A DNA stretch of 64,000 bases from Pseudomonas sp. ADAK13 (GTDB lineage: Bacteria > Pseudomonadota > Gammaproteobacteria > Pseudomonadales > Pseudomonadaceae): NCBI RefSeq assembly GCF_012935715.1, contig NZ_CP052860.1, positions 2,232,001-2,296,000 of the forward strand. Direction: 5' to 3'. The notes under the pieces were generated by a model, which saw only the letters and a program-made list of their open reading frames with translations, made no database searches and had not been told where the DNA came from. Within the stretch, counting starts at the first letter, position 1. Every line of letters begins with the position of its first letter. Positions 62,428 to 64,000 of the stretch are shown here, piece by piece. A program made the position numbers and the translations under genes.

Positions 62428-62736
62428 GCCTTTAGAAGGATAAACGCTATCAGGGAGGTTGCACTGGCTGGTCTCGATAGATCGGCTTCCATTTGCGGAG
62501 GACGTTGGCGTTGATGCTGTGGCTGATGATCTAGGTGGATTCGGTAATCGCGTACGAAGCTAGAGGAAAAGGCAAACCATCGCTGGGTGCATGGCAGTTG
62601 GCCGTGGCGAGCGCGGCTTGCGTATGATGCCGAGCTAGCCCTCGCAAGGTCGAATTCTGCATTTCAAACCTTGCTTGCAGCTTCAGCAACGCGGGGCATC
62701 CACAGTCACGATTAGTCAGCTAAGGAACTCTACTCC

Positions 62737-64000
62737 ATGGACTTGGATGAATTCATTTCATTACAACCAGCAGCCTTCAAGAAATTGATTGAAGATGGAT
62801 ATCTCGATCACCACGGCATCTGGATCGTCGATATATACAACGCACTGATAAAGAGTGCGAAGGAGCATCCAGCTCACGTCGAGCAACTCGCGGCTAGTGC
62901 TGTAGAGGCATACCTCAGCTCCGGGCTCCTTAACGAGGCCATTTTATACCTGGAGCTGCAGGTTCGCGCGCTGCTCACTCAGCACAAGTTCAAAGACGCA
63001 GTTGTGCTTGTCGAACGCATCGCTGATTTGGAAAGCGATGCCAGTGAAAGCACGGTTCTTGAGTTGGCTGATGACATCTTAGCTAGTGCAGACTCATATG
63101 GGGTTGGTGTCGATCAGCGGCCGCGAGTAATGGCGGAAGTCGCTCGCTTGCTTCAGCGCTATGGGCAGGAAGAAAAGGTGGTGGTTCTCTATCTAGAGGC
63201 CGCAAAAATCTACTCAGGGCATGGTGCTACCCAGCCGGCATATCGATGTGTGAATGACGCGGAGATTCTTGCTCATTCGCTCTGGTCGCTAGAGCTTATC
63301 GCACAGTGCTACGCCACCGCATTGATCGTCGCTTGCGAGGAGGGCGATTACCCATTTGGAGTTGGAGCAGGTGAGAAGGCCTTGAGTGTGTATCAAGAGC
63401 TTGCCGTTGAGCCGCCCCCGGAGTTGCTAGGAAATCTGGCAGTGGCGTACATGAATACTGGTAACGAAGAGAAGGCGATTGAGTATTGTGAAATCGCTTT
63501 GGCTAGCAGTCTTTGCACACTGGGATTGTCGGTTTTCATCCATGGAAATCTATCTATATGCTTGAGGCGCTGTGGCCGGCTAGCAGATGCTGAAGCAGTG
63601 CTTGCGCAGGCAGAGGCAGCTATTTCCCCGGAGGGGCAGAGCGTTGAGGTATTCCTCGAATTATGCCTGAGCGGTTCTAAACTGGCGGCAGAGAACAGCG
63701 ATGCCCCCAAATTGGCTCGACGGCTCAGCGATGTAGCCCGGCACCTTGATGATGTTCTTTCAAATGTGCTCAGGTTGCACCATCGACGCGGGATCCGCAC
63801 TCGCTACATCTGCCGAATTGAAAGTCTGATGCGGGATCTCCCAAGCAAAGGTAATGCAACGGACGTTTTGCTGCCCATGCTCGCAGTTCGGGGCAATGCC
63901 ATGGGGGATTGGCTGACGATACTGAGCTGGGCGAGCAAAGTCGCTCAATCGCGGCCTGCATCGGATAGGCTGATTGAGAGGCTGAATAGGGTCCTGCTAC
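62737..64000 (+). CDS. TPR-rich protein, 3' end outside the window (partial)
   Basis: ATG at 62737 with AAGGAA ten bases upstream opens a frame that stays open for 421 codons to the window edge. The product begins MDLDEFISLQPAAFKKLIED and consists of helical repeats with TPR character (ELLGNLAVAYMNTGNEEKAI, SVFIHGNLSICLRRCGRLAD). No signal peptide or membrane segment is visible. Long TPR proteins of this kind are often sensors or scaffolds, sometimes with an effector domain at the C terminus, which is not in view. It lies outside the proposed left end, so it may belong to the chromosome or to a neighbouring island. Confidence 0.75.
   Translation, partial: MDLDEFISLQPAAFKKLIEDGYLDHHGIWIVDIYNALIKSAKEHPAHVEQLAASAVEAYLSSGLLNEAILYLELQVRALLTQHKFKDAVVLVERIADLESDASESTVLELADDILASADSYGVGVDQRPRVMAEVARLLQRYGQEEKVVVLYLEAAKIYSGHGATQPAYRCVNDAEILAHSLWSLELIAQCYATALIVACEEGDYPFGVGAGEKALSVYQELAVEPPPELLGNLAVAYMNTGNEEKAIEYCEIALASSLCTLGLSVFIHGNLSICLRRCGRLADAEAVLAQAEAAISPEGQSVEVFLELCLSGSKLAAENSDAPKLARRLSDVARHLDDVLSNVLRLHHRRGIRTRYICRIESLMRDLPSKGNATDVLLPMLAVRGNAMGDWLTILSWASKVAQSRPASDRLIERLNRVLL

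Overview
The window is the replication-origin region of a Pseudomonas chromosome, most likely from the P. fluorescens group. The evidence is the gene order (acyltransferase-tag-glyQ-glyS-gmhB-plsC / gyrB-recF-dnaN-dnaA / rpmH-rnpA-yidD-yidC-mnmE / mnmG-rsmG-parA-parB / atpIBEFHAGDC / glmU-glmR-glmS) and the close match of many products to Pseudomonas proteins as I remember them; no search was run. oriC lies between dnaA and rpmH. Perfect TTATCCACA DnaA boxes are very frequent (at least 22 found by eye), and parS palindromes sit in and beside recF.

Layout. 1-6.4 kb: end of an upstream gene, a TPR protein, lipid A acyltransferase, tag, glyQS, gmhB, plsC. 6.6-11.3 kb: a signalling cluster (CHASE2 histidine kinase, exported FecR-domain protein, small secreted-looking ORF, OmpR-type regulator). 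11.4-22.1 kb: the gyrB/dnaA block, oriC and the rpmH-mnmE block. 22.2-26.2 kb: an iron-uptake unit (STN-containing TonB receptor, FecR anti-sigma factor, FecI sigma factor) behind a Fur-box-like site. 26.2-31.0 kb: a DnaA-box-rich AT-rich stretch, mnmG, rsmG, parAB. 31.1-38.2 kb: the F1Fo ATP synthase operon. 38.3-42.5 kb: glmU, the DeoR-type regulator glmR, and glmS.

Directly after glmS, at attTn7, a Tn7-like transposon begins. Its glmS-proximal (right) end carries two 20-bp-spaced copies of AATTAAAACTGTCGC. Inside are a short TniQ protein, a HAD phosphatase, a TnsD-like long TniQ protein, a 0.7-kb control region with DnaA boxes, and an overlapping tnsA-tnsB-tnsC operon with intact catalytic motifs. 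Cargo follows on the minus strand: a zinc-ribbon protein, a winged-HTH protein coupled to a 47-aa membrane peptide, a Gabija anti-phage pair (OLD nuclease plus UvrD-like helicase), an AT-rich HEPN protein with an RNALVH motif, and an SF2 helicase fused to a PD-(D/E)XK nuclease domain. At 62402-62427 an inverted sequence matches the right terminus in both its tip and its 11-bp core; I propose it as the left end, giving an element of about 19.9 kb. A TPR-rich gene then runs off the window.

The most interesting parts are the two-TniQ architecture without tnsE, the DnaA boxes in front of tnsABC, and the HEPN and helicase-nuclease genes, which may be uncharacterised defence functions. All calls rest on reading motifs by eye.
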